NCBI RefSeq assembly: GCF_013267355.1
Contig: NZ_CP053985.1
Span: 7,006,001 to 7,070,000, forward strand
Source: Achromobacter pestifer
GTDB taxonomy: Bacteria; Pseudomonadota; Gammaproteobacteria; Burkholderiales; Burkholderiaceae_B
DNA length: 64,000 nt
Direction of reading: 5' to 3'
Shown piece after piece: positions 42,342 to 50,985 of the stretch (positions are counted from its first letter, which is position 1; every line of letters begins with the position of its first letter). The notes beneath the pieces are model-generated. The model searched no databases and was not told the origin of the DNA. It saw only the letters and a list, made by a program, of their open reading frames with translations. Made by a program: the position numbers and the translations under genes.

Positions 42342-43382
42342 ATGAAACGCTGGACCCAACGCCCCGCAGGCTCCACCTGGGGCGACTTCGGCCCGGATGA
42401 CGAGATCGGCCGCCTGAACCTGCTGACCGAGGAAAAAGTGCTGCAGGCGGTGCGCGAAGTGCGCACGGGCAAGGTGTTCTGCCTGTCCCTGCCGCTGGAC
42501 CTGCCGGGCGGCAATGTGCTGAACCCGCGCCGCCACGCGCCGGTGCTCAAACCCACCTTCCGCGAAGGCACGCCCTACCTGAACTTCCAGATGTCCCAGG
42601 TGCAGCCCGAGGCCGTGGATGTACTGTCCGACGACCAGGTCACGCTGTCCATGCAGTACTCCACCCAATGGGACGGCCTGTGCCACGTGGGCGCGCTGTT
42701 CGACATCCAGGGCGACGGCCAGGCGCGCCGCGTCTACTACAACGGCTATGCGGCCGGCGTGGACGTGTTCGGCGGCGTGGACCCCGACGACTCTCCCGAC
42801 GCTTGCTGCCCGCCAGGCGGTTCGTATGCGCGCAAACTCAGCGTCAGCCGCTACGCCGAGAAGGGCATGCAGGGCCGCGGCGTGCTGGTGGACCTGGCGC
42901 GCGCCTACGGGCCGGGCCGCAGCGTCGTCGACCTGGCGGCCCTGCAAACCGCCATGCAGGCGCAGAACGTGTCGGTCGAAGCCGGCGACATGCTGGTGCT
43001 GCGCACGGGCTTTGCCGAAGAGATCGTGGCCATGAACGGCCAGCCAGACCCGCACAAACTCGAACAGACGGGCGCGGTCCTGGACGGATCCGACCCGGCG
43101 CTGCTGGACTGGATCACGCAATCCGGCATCGCCGCGATCTGCGCGGACAACTACGCGGTCGAAGCCTATCCGGCGCGCACGTCCGGCCCTGGGCACTCGA
43201 TCCTGCCGCTGCACCACCACTGCCTCTTCAAGCTGGGCGTGCCGTTGGCCGAACTCTGGTACCTGAAGGATCTGGCCGACTGGCTGCACGCGCAAGGCCG
43301 CAACCGCTTCCTGCTGACCGCCCCGCCCTTGCGCATGCCTGGCGCGGTGGGATCGCCCGTGACGCCCATCGCCACGGTGTAA
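42342..43382 (+). CDS. Cyclase family protein (kynurenine formamidase-like hydrolase)
   Basis: This 346-residue protein belongs to the PF04199 cyclase/formamidase-like family: TWGDFGPDDEIGRLNLL, a diverged metal motif TQWDGLCHVGALF (in place of the HxGTHxDxPxH form) and HSILPLHHHCLFKLGVPLAELWYL. It probably hydrolyses an amide or lactone bond in the cytoplasm. It is first in an operon with an acyl-CoA ligase 3 bp later. Confidence 0.85.
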   Translation: MKRWTQRPAGSTWGDFGPDDEIGRLNLLTEEKVLQAVREVRTGKVFCLSLPLDLPGGNVLNPRRHAPVLKPTFREGTPYLNFQMSQVQPEAVDVLSDDQVTLSMQYSTQWDGLCHVGALFDIQGDGQARRVYYNGYAAGVDVFGGVDPDDSPDACCPPGGSYARKLSVSRYAEKGMQGRGVLVDLARAYGPGRSVVDLAALQTAMQAQNVSVEAGDMLVLRTGFAEEIVAMNGQPDPHKLEQTGAVLDGSDPALLDWITQSGIAAICADNYAVEAYPARTSGPGHSILPLHHHCLFKLGVPLAELWYLKDLADWLHAQGRNRFLLTAPPLRMPGAVGSPVTPIATV

Positions 43383-43385
43383 GCC

Positions 43386-45002
43386 ATGAACCTGCCGTAC
43401 TCGACATTCTCCGAACACCTGGACGCGCTGGCTGCGCGCCGACCCGGCGCGCCCCTCCTGATCGACCAGGACCAGCCCGTCAGCGCCGAGCAATTGCGCG
43501 CCCAGAGCCGCGCGCTGGCCGCCGGACTGGCGCGCATCGGCGTGCAGCCCGGCCAGCGCGTGGCGGTCTGGCTGCCCAACTGCGCCGCCTGGGTGGAATC
43601 CTTCCTGGCCTGCGCGCACCTGGGCGCGCTGGTGCTGGCGGTCAACACGCGCTTCCGGGCGCTGGAGCTGGCCGATATCCTGGGACGCGGCAAGGCTGAC
43701 TGGCTGGTGTTCTGGCCCGGGTTCAAGGGCATAGACTTCCAGGCCATCCTGGGCGAGGTTGCGCCGGAACACCTGACTCGCCTGCAAGGCGTGATCGCGC
43801 TGGCTGGCGCCGAGGAAGCGCTGCCCTCCTCCCTGCACGGCATACCGGCGCACCGCTACCAGGACCTGCTGGCCTGCTCCGACCCGGCGCCGCCGGCCCA
43901 GCCGAATGCGGGCGTGCTGTGCTTCACCACGTCCGGTACCACGTCCAAGCCCAAGTTCGTGCTGCACGACCAGCGCACGCTGCTCAATCACGGTGCAGCC
44001 GTGGCCCAGGCCTATGGTTACGACGCGCGCAGCTGCGTGCTGGCCAGCGCGCCGTTCTGCGGCGCCTTCGGTTTCGCCACCCTGGCCGGCGGCCTGGCGC
44101 AAGGCGTGCCCGTGGTTTGCGCGCCCGTGTTCGACGCGGCGCAATCCGCCGCCGCGGTGCGCCGCCACGCGGTAACGCATACCTACGCCAACAACGAGGC
44201 CCTGGTCGGCATGATGCGGGCGGGAACGCAAGACGACTTCGCCTCGGCCCGGCTGTTCGGTTTCGCCAGCTTCACGCCGGCCTTGGACAATATGCTGGAC
44301 CTGGCCCGCGAAGCCGGCGTGCCGCTTACCGGCCTATACGGATCCAGCGAGCTGATCGCCCTGGTCGCCGGCCAACCCCGCGATCCGGCCGAGGGCGACG
44401 TGTCCGCGCGTCACCAGCCGGGCGGCACGCTGATCTACCCGGATGCCCGGGTGCGTGCGCGCGATCCCGCCACGGGCGAGATCCTGCCACAGGGTCAATC
44501 CGGTGAACTCGAAATCCTCTCGCCCAGCCTGATGCAGGGCTATCTGGACAATCCCGAGGCCACCCGCGGCGCCTTCACCGAGGACGGCTACTTCAAGACC
44601 GGCGATCTCGGCTACGCGCTGAACCCGCGCCAGTTCGTGTTCCAGACCCGCATGGGCGATTCGCTGCGCCTGTCCGGCTTCCTGGTCAATCCGGTGGAAA
44701 TCGAGCAGGTGGTCGAAACCCTGCCTGGCGTGCGCGCCTGCCAGGTGGTCGGCGCCACCCAAAAGGGCAAGACCGTACCCTACGCCTTCGTGCTGCTGCA
44801 GCCGGGCGCGGCGGCCGACCCGGCGGGCTGGACCGCCGCGTGCAAAGCCGCGATGGCGGGTTTCAAGACGCCGGCCGGCTTTACCGTGCTGGATGCCTTC
44901 CCCTCGGTGGAAAGCGCCAACTCGGTCAAGATCCAGAAGCACCGGCTGCGCGAAATGGCCGATGCCATACTCGCGGCTCCGACCATGATGCCCCCGGCCT
45001 GA
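43386..45002 (+). CDS. AMP-dependent acyl-CoA ligase
   Basis: This 538-residue protein has the complete adenylating-enzyme set: FTTSGTTSKPKFVL (phosphate loop), GLYGSSEL, YFKTGDLGYAL and near the C-terminus SVKIQKHRLRE with the catalytic lysine. It should convert an aromatic or medium-size acid, perhaps the product of the cyclase-family enzyme, to its CoA ester. The GntR gene starts 2 bp after its stop. Confidence 0.88.
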   Translation: MNLPYSTFSEHLDALAARRPGAPLLIDQDQPVSAEQLRAQSRALAAGLARIGVQPGQRVAVWLPNCAAWVESFLACAHLGALVLAVNTRFRALELADILGRGKADWLVFWPGFKGIDFQAILGEVAPEHLTRLQGVIALAGAEEALPSSLHGIPAHRYQDLLACSDPAPPAQPNAGVLCFTTSGTTSKPKFVLHDQRTLLNHGAAVAQAYGYDARSCVLASAPFCGAFGFATLAGGLAQGVPVVCAPVFDAAQSAAAVRRHAVTHTYANNEALVGMMRAGTQDDFASARLFGFASFTPALDNMLDLAREAGVPLTGLYGSSELIALVAGQPRDPAEGDVSARHQPGGTLIYPDARVRARDPATGEILPQGQSGELEILSPSLMQGYLDNPEATRGAFTEDGYFKTGDLGYALNPRQFVFQTRMGDSLRLSGFLVNPVEIEQVVETLPGVRACQVVGATQKGKTVPYAFVLLQPGAAADPAGWTAACKAAMAGFKTPAGFTVLDAFPSVESANSVKIQKHRLREMADAILAAPTMMPPA

Positions 45003-45004
45003 AC

Positions 45005-45748
45005 ATGCCCGACCCCAAGCTCTTCTCGCGCAGCCCCCAGCCGCTCTACCTGCAAGCGGCGGCGCTGTTTCGCAGCAATATCCAGAACCGCACCTGGCGG
45101 CCCGGCCAGCAGATCCCGCCGCTGGAAGCGCTGATGGAAACCTATGGCATCTCGCGGGCGACCATCCGCCAGGCATTCGGCCTGCTGGAAGACGATGGCC
45201 TGATCCGCCGTTCGCGCGGCTCGGGCACTTTCGTCAATGCCGAACTGCCCGAAACGCCCACTCTCTTGATTCCCAAGACCTGGGCCGAAACCGTGGAGCT
45301 GAGCAACCAGCTGGGCACGGTGTCGCTGGTGGAATCCAGCGCCGATTCGCCCCTGCCCGATACCCTGGGCATGCCCTGCGGCGCGGACCGCGGCGGCAGC
45401 TTCCAATACCTGCGGCGCGTGCACACCACCGATGGCGCCCCCTTCTGCTACAGCGAGGTCTTCCTGGACAGCGTGCTGTTCCGCAAGCACCGCGCCCGCA
45501 TCCGCAAGAGCACCGTGGCGCCGGTGCTGGACCAGTTCTACGGCGCGCGCATCAGCGAAGCGCGCCAGGTGCTGAACGTGATCGAAGCCGGCCAGGAATC
45601 CGCCGAATCCCTGCAGATCCCCGTGTCGTCACCCGTGGCGGAAATACGCCGCTACGCCTGCATCGACGGCCGCGTGGTGTATTTCGCGCGGCTGGAATTC
45701 CCGTTCCGCAAGGTGCGGATGGAATTCGACCTGCTGTCCCACCGCTAG
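45005..45748 (+). CDS. GntR family transcriptional regulator (HutC/UTRA subfamily)
   Basis: This 247-residue protein has the winged helix-turn-helix (MPDPKLF... GISRATIRQAFGLLEDDGLIRRSRGSGTFV, residues 15-80) and a UTRA effector domain (about 95-240). It is the last gene of the cyclase-ligase operon and most likely represses both divergent operons through the GTACGT dyad at 42285. Confidence 0.9.
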   Translation: MPDPKLFSRSPQPLYLQAAALFRSNIQNRTWRPGQQIPPLEALMETYGISRATIRQAFGLLEDDGLIRRSRGSGTFVNAELPETPTLLIPKTWAETVELSNQLGTVSLVESSADSPLPDTLGMPCGADRGGSFQYLRRVHTTDGAPFCYSEVFLDSVLFRKHRARIRKSTVAPVLDQFYGARISEARQVLNVIEAGQESAESLQIPVSSPVAEIRRYACIDGRVVYFARLEFPFRKVRMEFDLLSHR

Positions 45749-45873
45749 ACCGCTTTCACCACAAGGAGCCTCCCCACCGCGACCCGCCAGCGTAAGGCCA
45801 GAACAGAGCGCCGCAGCAGATCCCCCAAGCGCCAGCAGTATCCGAACAAGATCCGGCATAAAGGAGACCAACC

Positions 45874-47112
45874 ATGAAATGCCGTAGAACCCCCCGGATT
45901 TCCCTGAAGTTGCGCAGCACGCTAGCCCTGCTATCCGCCTTCGCCGCCGCGCCCTGCGCCATGGCGCAGGCGATCTCCGACGACGTGGTCCGCCTGGGCC
46001 TGATCCTGGACATGAGCGGCGTGTACGCCGACGTCACGGGCAAAGGCAGCGCGACCGCGGCCGAAATGGCCATCGCCGACTTCGGCGGCACGGTGCTCGG
46101 CAAGAAGATCGACCTGATGGTGGTGGACCACCAGAACAAGGCCGACATCGCCGCAGCCAAGGCGCGCGAGTGGTACGACACCCAGAAAGTCGACGCCATC
46201 ATGGACGTGGCGGGCTCCGCCCCCGCGCTGGCCGTGCTGGAAGTGGCCCGCGAGAAAAAGAGGATCGTGGTGTTCAGCGGGCCCGGCACCGAGCGCATCA
46301 CCAACGACCTGTGCTCGCCCTATTCCGTGCACTACACCTACGACACCTGGTCGCTGGCCAACACCACGGCGCGCGCCACGGTCGAGCAAGGCGGCAAGAG
46401 CTGGTACTTCCTGACGGCCGATTACGCTTTCGGCCACACCTTGCAGGCGTCCGCCACCGAGGTCGTCAAGGCCAACGGCGGCACCGTGCTGGGTGCGTCG
46501 CGCCATCCGCTGGGCTCCAGCGACTTCGCCTCGTACCTGCTGCAGGCCCAGGCCAGCCGCGCGCAGATCGTGGGCCTGGCCAACGCCGGCGGCGACACCG
46601 TCAACGCCATCAAGGCCGCCAGTGAATTCGGGCTGACCAAGGGCGGCCAGAAGATGGCCGGACTGCTGCTGTACATCAACGACATCCACGCCATCGGCCT
46701 GGACGCCGCCGCCGGACTGACGCTGACCGAAGCCTTCTACTGGGACATGAACGACCAGACCCGGGCCTGGTCCCAGCGTTACTACGACAAGCTCAAGAAG
46801 ATGCCCAACATGAGCCAGGCCGGCACGTATTCGTCAGTGATGCACTACCTGAAGTCGGTGCAGGCAGCCGGCACCGACGAGCCGACGGCAGTGATGAAGC
46901 AGATGAAGTCCATGCCCATCAACGACTTCTTCGCCACCAACGGCCGCATCCGCGAGGACGGCCGCATGGTGCACGACATGTACCTGTTCGAAGTGAAGAA
47001 GCCATCCGAGTCCAAGCGGCCCTGGGACTACTACAAGCTTGTGGCCACCCTGCCCGGCGACCAGGCCTTCATGCCGCTGTCGCGTTCGTCCTGCCCGCTG
47101 GTGAAGAAGTAG
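45874..47112 (+). CDS. Liv-type ABC transporter substrate-binding protein (orphan)
   Basis: This 412-residue periplasmic binding protein has a long signal peptide (1-32, ending CAMAQ) and the amino-acid-binding fold (VRLGLILDMSGVYADVTGKG, KIDLMVVDHQNKADIAAAKAREWY). No permease or ATPase gene is adjacent. It lies beside the hydantoin/imidazole cluster and could deliver its substrate to a distant Liv-type permease. The GGAG ribosome site is 10 bp before the ATG. Confidence 0.88.
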   Translation: MKCRRTPRISLKLRSTLALLSAFAAAPCAMAQAISDDVVRLGLILDMSGVYADVTGKGSATAAEMAIADFGGTVLGKKIDLMVVDHQNKADIAAAKAREWYDTQKVDAIMDVAGSAPALAVLEVAREKKRIVVFSGPGTERITNDLCSPYSVHYTYDTWSLANTTARATVEQGGKSWYFLTADYAFGHTLQASATEVVKANGGTVLGASRHPLGSSDFASYLLQAQASRAQIVGLANAGGDTVNAIKAASEFGLTKGGQKMAGLLLYINDIHAIGLDAAAGLTLTEAFYWDMNDQTRAWSQRYYDKLKKMPNMSQAGTYSSVMHYLKSVQAAGTDEPTAVMKQMKSMPINDFFATNGRIREDGRMVHDMYLFEVKKPSESKRPWDYYKLVATLPGDQAFMPLSRSSCPLVKK

Positions 47113-47120
47113 CGGCGGCG

Positions 47121-47141
47121 CGGGCGCCCGGTGGGCGCCCG
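47121..47141. terminator. Hairpin between convergent genes
   Basis: Perfect arms CGGGCGCC and GGCGCCCG around a 5-nt loop lie between the stops of the binding protein and carbamoylase genes, well placed as a two-way terminator. Confidence 0.5.
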
Positions 47142-47146
47142 TCTCG

Positions 47147-48409
47147 CTATGCCCGCAGCTTGCGGTCCAGTTCCAGCACGGATTGGTAAAGCACGCGGGT
47201 GCCGTCGAGCAGCTGCGCGGGCTCGATCCATTCTTCCGGACAGTGGCTGCGGCCGTTCAGGCACGGGATGAAGATCATGCCGATGGGGCCGGTGGGCGCC
47301 ATGTAGACCGCGTCGTGGCCCGCGCCGCTGGGCAGGCGCATGGAGGCGTAGCCCAGCTGATCGGCGGCGGCCTGCACCGCGTCCATCACCAGCGGCGTGC
47401 AGTCGGTGGGCCGGGCGCGGCTCAGCTGCGTGAAGCTGGCCGAGAGGCGCAGCGCCGTCAGGTCCGCGGCCACGCCAGCCATCAGGGTCTCGGGGAAGGC
47501 GTCCAGCACGGCGTCGCTGTCGCTGCGCATTTCCAGCGTCAGTTCGACGCGGCCGGGCACCGCGTTGGCGGCGTTCGGCGTCATGGACAGGCGGCCCACG
47601 GTGGCGACCACGTAATGCGGATTGCCGCTGGCCGCGCTGGCCTGGCGATGGGCCGCGTCGATGATGCGGGCTGCCCCCACCAGGGCGTCGCGGCGGATGT
47701 CCATGGGCGTGGTGCCGGCATGGTCGGGCTGGCCTTGCACCGTGATCAGCACGCGGCGGATGCCGACGATGTTGGTGACCACGCCGATGGGCAGGCCGCG
47801 GCTTTCCAGCACCGGGCCCTGTTCGATATGCAGCTCCACGAACGCCGCGGTGCCATCGGCAGCGCGCAACGGCGCGCCCAGCGCCGAGGGGTCGCCGCCG
47901 ATGCGGGTGATGCCGGCCGCCAGCGTCTCGCCCTCGGGGTTGCGGGCGGCCAGCATGTCGGGCGTCAACTGGCCGCAGAGAGCGCGGCTGCCGACGCAGG
48001 AGATGCCGTAGTCGCTGGGTTCCTCGGACAGGAAGTCGATGACCTCGAACGGGTGTTCCAGCTGCACGCCGTGCTCGCGCAGGGTGTGGGCGACTTCGAT
48101 GCCGGCCAGCACGCCGATGATGCCGTCGAAGCGGCCCCCGGCCATGACGGTGTCGCAGTGCGAGCCGGTGGCGATGGGCTTGCGCGCCGGATCGCGCCCG
48201 GCCAGCGTGCCTATCAGGTTGCCGCCGGCATCCAGGCGGGTCGTCAGGCCCGCGGCCTCGAATTCGCCGCGCAGCCAGGCGCGGGCCTCATCGAACAGCG
48301 GCGAGAATGCGCGGCGCGTCCAGGGGACGTCGGGCAGGGTGTATCGGGAAAGGGTTTCGACGCGGGCCCAGAGGCGCTCGGCGTTCAGGGGAGGAAATTG
48401 CACAGGCAT
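47147..48409 (-). CDS. Zn-dependent N-carbamoyl-L-amino acid hydrolase/allantoate amidohydrolase-type (M20 family)
   Basis: This 420-residue enzyme has the binuclear metal motifs of the hydantoinase/carbamoylase branch of M20: ATGSHCDTVMAGGRFDGIIG, DFLSEEPSDYG, ELHIEQGPVLE and GRSHCPEEW. It would remove the carbamoyl group from an N-carbamoyl amino acid, releasing CO2 and ammonia. It starts 11 bp after the hydantoinase-like gene, the order of a hydantoin pathway. For an imidazole-derived hydantoin-propionate the product would be L-glutamate. Confidence 0.88.
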   Translation of the reverse strand: MPVQFPPLNAERLWARVETLSRYTLPDVPWTRRAFSPLFDEARAWLRGEFEAAGLTTRLDAGGNLIGTLAGRDPARKPIATGSHCDTVMAGGRFDGIIGVLAGIEVAHTLREHGVQLEHPFEVIDFLSEEPSDYGISCVGSRALCGQLTPDMLAARNPEGETLAAGITRIGGDPSALGAPLRAADGTAAFVELHIEQGPVLESRGLPIGVVTNIVGIRRVLITVQGQPDHAGTTPMDIRRDALVGAARIIDAAHRQASAASGNPHYVVATVGRLSMTPNAANAVPGRVELTLEMRSDSDAVLDAFPETLMAGVAADLTALRLSASFTQLSRARPTDCTPLVMDAVQAAADQLGYASMRLPSGAGHDAVYMAPTGPIGMIFIPCLNGRSHCPEEWIEPAQLLDGTRVLYQSVLELDRKLRA

Positions 48410-48420
48410 TGCCGTGTCCC

Positions 48421-49776
48421 TCAAGCCTGGCGCGGACGCAGGAAGCGGCCGTCGCCCTTCTGGTTGACGATGCGCTTTCCGTCGTAGACCTGCTGGCCGC
48501 GGCACCAGGTGCCCGCGACGCGCACGGTGAACTCGCGGCCTTCGAACGAACTCCAGTGCACCGCCGACAGGCTGGCCGACGGATCAAAGGCATGGCGCTC
48601 CGGTTTGAGGATGACGATGTCGGCGTCCTTGCCCACCTCCAACGAACCCTTGCGGTCATCCAGCAGGAAGTGCTGCGCGGGGTTGCGGCTCAGTTGGCGC
48701 ACCACCATGGACGGCGCGATGCCATGCTCTTCGCAGCCCGTCCAGAAGGCGGGCAACAGCGTTTCCAGGCCGGGGCCGCCGGACGAGTTCTTGAATACGT
48801 TCGGATTCTGCTTGCGCTCCAGGCCCCAGCTGACATGGTCCGACGACACGAAGGTGCATTCGTCCTTGGCGATATGAGTCCAGAGCAGATCGACCTCGGC
48901 CTTGGGGCGGATCGGCGGATAGTGCTTGGTCTTCGCGCCGAAGCGGCGGGTGTGCTCTTCATGGTTCAGCATCAGGTACTGCACGCAGGTTTCAATGCTG
49001 GCGCGGTGGCCGTTGCGGCGGTACATATTGCAGATCTCGAAGCCGCGGGCAGTCGACACGTGCACCGCGTGGGCGCGCGCGCCGGTTTCGGCGCCTATCT
49101 CATAGATCAGCGCGGTCGCCAGGTTCTCGATCAGCGGCGTATGGGCCCGCATGAAAGCGTCCCAGCCCGTGTCGTCCGCCTCGATCAGCCGCGCGATGTT
49201 CTTGCGGGTCAGTTCCTGCATCTGGTTATGCACGCCGCACACCAATCCGGACGGAGCGATCAGGCGGAAGGCTTCGTACAGGTCGTCTTCCTCGATGCGG
49301 GGAAAACGGCCCGGCGTGGCTTCGAAGGTAGAGAACTTGAAGGCGCAGACGCCGCCTTCGATGAGGCCTGCCGCGGCCCCCACGCCGTGCTGGGTGTTCA
49401 AGGTGCCAAACAGCGCCACATCCACGTGGCAATCGCGCTCGACCTCGGCGATCTTGGCGTCCAGCTGCGGGCGCGAAGCCACGGGTTCCGGATCGTCGTA
49501 GGGCATGTCGACCATGACCGTGACCCCGCCGGCGGCCGCCGCGCGCGACGCCCAACCGAGTCCTTCCTGATTCAGCTGGCTGCCCGAGTGCACCTGGCCG
49601 TCGACCACGCCCGGCACGACCCACTGGCCGCGCGCATCCACGCTGTCGCGGCCCGCGGGGGCCGGGCCGGCGCCGCGCGCCGCGATCTTGCCGTCCCTCA
49701 CCGCCAGCCAGCCGTCCATCGCCACGCCATCCGGGTCGACGATATTGCCGCGCACCACCAAATCGAAATCGCTCAT
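48421..49776 (-). CDS. Hydantoinase/dihydropyrimidinase-like cyclic amidohydrolase
   Basis: This 451-residue amidohydrolase resembles allantoinase/dihydropyrimidinase. The carbamylated Lys (CAFKFST, Lys147), His183 (GVHNQ), His239 (HAVHVST) and a metal Asp (VSSDHVSWG) are present. However the first metal motif, normally Asp-x-His-x-His, reads D59-G-Q61-V-H63, so one metal ligand is Gln. Activity may need one metal only or a different substrate. It would open a hydantoin ring, followed by the M20 carbamoylase 11 bp downstream. The LysR gene is divergent with 99 bp between starts. Confidence 0.85.
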   Translation of the reverse strand: MSDFDLVVRGNIVDPDGVAMDGWLAVRDGKIAARGAGPAPAGRDSVDARGQWVVPGVVDGQVHSGSQLNQEGLGWASRAAAAGGVTVMVDMPYDDPEPVASRPQLDAKIAEVERDCHVDVALFGTLNTQHGVGAAAGLIEGGVCAFKFSTFEATPGRFPRIEEDDLYEAFRLIAPSGLVCGVHNQMQELTRKNIARLIEADDTGWDAFMRAHTPLIENLATALIYEIGAETGARAHAVHVSTARGFEICNMYRRNGHRASIETCVQYLMLNHEEHTRRFGAKTKHYPPIRPKAEVDLLWTHIAKDECTFVSSDHVSWGLERKQNPNVFKNSSGGPGLETLLPAFWTGCEEHGIAPSMVVRQLSRNPAQHFLLDDRKGSLEVGKDADIVILKPERHAFDPSASLSAVHWSSFEGREFTVRVAGTWCRGQQVYDGKRIVNQKGDGRFLRPRQA

Positions 49777-49854
49777 GACCGCCACCATCCTGTGTTGAGT
49801 GCAGGCAGTGTAGGAGCGGCCATCCAAAACGTCTTATGCTTATATGTGCGTGAG

Positions 49855-49870
49855 AATTAACATCAGGTTA
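49855..49870. promoter_or_regulatory. LysR recognition site 1 (near regulator start)
   Basis: AATTAACATCAGGTTA lies 5 bp before the LysR start codon in the hydantoinase/LysR gap. It matches 13 of 16 bases with the site at 50855 upstream of the DUF917 gene, and its core TAACATCAGGTTA is an imperfect dyad. Confidence 0.55.
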
Positions 49871-49875
49871 AGCAT

Positions 49876-50766
49876 ATGAAATTGAATCTGCGGCAGATCG
49901 AAGTTTTCCGGGCGATCATGCTCAGCGGCTCCATCAGCGGCGCATCCAAGCTTCTGTTCGTGTCCCAGCCCGCGGTCAGCCGGCTCATCGCCTATACGGA
50001 GCAGCGCCTGGGGCTGATGCTGTTCCAGCGCATCAAGGGCCGTCTGTATCCCACCCCTGAAGCCCACCGGCTGTTCGTGGAGGTCACGGCGCTGTACCAG
50101 AACGTGCAACGCGTGAACGAAGTGGCCGAGAACCTGGCGGAAAACCGCGAAGGCCAACTGCGGCTGTCGTGCAGCCCCAGCCTCGGCCAATCTCTGCTGC
50201 CCCGCGCGATCGCGCAGTTCCGGCGGCAATTCCCGGAAGTGCGCATCGTCCTGCAGACCTTGATCCCCACGGTGATGCAGCAGTCGCTGTTGACGCAGCA
50301 GGTGGAGCTGGGCGTGGCCTACATGCCGGTGGACCACCCCAGCCTGGCGTGGCAGCCGCTGTACGAGAACCAGATCGTGGCGGTACTGCCCAAAGGGCAC
50401 CCGCTGGCGGCACGCGGCCGCGTGACGGTGCACGATCTGGCCGAAGAGCCACTGATCGGTTACAGCGCGGACATTCCCTTCGGAATATTGATCAACAAGC
50501 TGTTCGGCGGTGAACATGCGCAACCCGAACCACGCATCGAGGTCCAGCAGGCCCACGTCGCCTGCGCCCTGGTCCAAGCCGGCGCCGGCGTAGCGCTGGT
50601 GGACGAGATCACGGTGGCCGGGCCGATCTGGTCGGAAGTGGTGACCCTGCCGATCATCGGCACCGTGAACGCGCCGGTCAATGTGTTCCATCTCGAGCTC
50701 CAGCCCCTGTCTCGGCTGGCGCTAGCCTTCATCGACGTGCTCCACAAGCTCGACCAGCGCGGCTAA
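49876..50766 (+). CDS. LysR family transcriptional regulator of the imidazole/hydantoin-type catabolic cluster
   Basis: This 296-residue protein has a LysR helix-turn-helix (residues 5-65, GSISGASKLLFVSQPAVSRLIAYTEQRLG) and an effector domain resembling those sensing amino acid-type ligands. It sits between the hydantoinase operon (divergent) and the DUF917-urocanase operon (downstream), each preceded by a similar AATTAACAT dyad. It therefore probably controls both. Confidence 0.9.
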   Translation: MKLNLRQIEVFRAIMLSGSISGASKLLFVSQPAVSRLIAYTEQRLGLMLFQRIKGRLYPTPEAHRLFVEVTALYQNVQRVNEVAENLAENREGQLRLSCSPSLGQSLLPRAIAQFRRQFPEVRIVLQTLIPTVMQQSLLTQQVELGVAYMPVDHPSLAWQPLYENQIVAVLPKGHPLAARGRVTVHDLAEEPLIGYSADIPFGILINKLFGGEHAQPEPRIEVQQAHVACALVQAGAGVALVDEITVAGPIWSEVVTLPIIGTVNAPVNVFHLELQPLSRLALAFIDVLHKLDQRG

Positions 50767-50788
50767 ATCAGGCTTCGGCCTCGATCAC

Positions 50789-50813
50789 GCGCCTAGGGAT
50801 ATCCCTCAGGCGC
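50789..50813. terminator. Hairpin after the LysR gene
   Basis: The inner palindrome AGGGATATCCCT is flanked by GCGCCT and AGGCGC arms with one bulged base, 22 bp after the regulator stop, followed by ATTCTCC. It probably separates the LysR transcript from the catabolic operon. Confidence 0.5.
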
Positions 50814-50854
50814 ATTCTCCGCTGCGCCACCGCTCCGCTATGAGCGCGCGGGAC

Positions 50855-50870
50855 AATTAACATGATGTTA
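50855..50870. promoter_or_regulatory. LysR recognition site 2 (operon promoter)
   Basis: AATTAACATGATGTTA contains the perfect 13-bp palindrome TAACATGATGTTA and resembles site 1 at 49855. It lies about 115 bp upstream of the DUF917 start, ahead of an AT-rich promoter-like stretch. Confidence 0.6.
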
Positions 50871-50933
50871 TGTGTAAAGCATAAAAGGTAATACGACATT
50901 ATCAAACCTGCTTCCTATGATCCCCCCGTCCAT

Positions 50934-50950
50934 CCCGCAACCGTTGCGGG
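50934..50950 (+). other. Hairpin in the operon leader
   Basis: CCCGCAAC-C-GTTGCGGG is a perfect dyad in the untranslated leader 35 bp before the DUF917 start. No T-run follows; it may stabilise mRNA or tune translation. Confidence 0.4.
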
Positions 50951-50985
50951 AATCATTGAAATCAGCAATCGGGAGGAAAGGCGTC

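Noticed and set aside
42306..44231. Long minus-strand open frame (641 codons) opposite the cyclase and ligase genes
   Set aside because: Low-complexity antisense frame without domain features; both plus-strand genes are well supported.
48307..49860. Plus-strand open frame of 517 codons opposite the hydantoinase-like gene
   Set aside because: Antisense shadow; the minus strand has all amidohydrolase landmarks.
49858..50870. Exact 1000-bp spacing of the two LysR dyads
   Set aside because: Treated as coincidence; nothing suggests a functional meaning of the distance.
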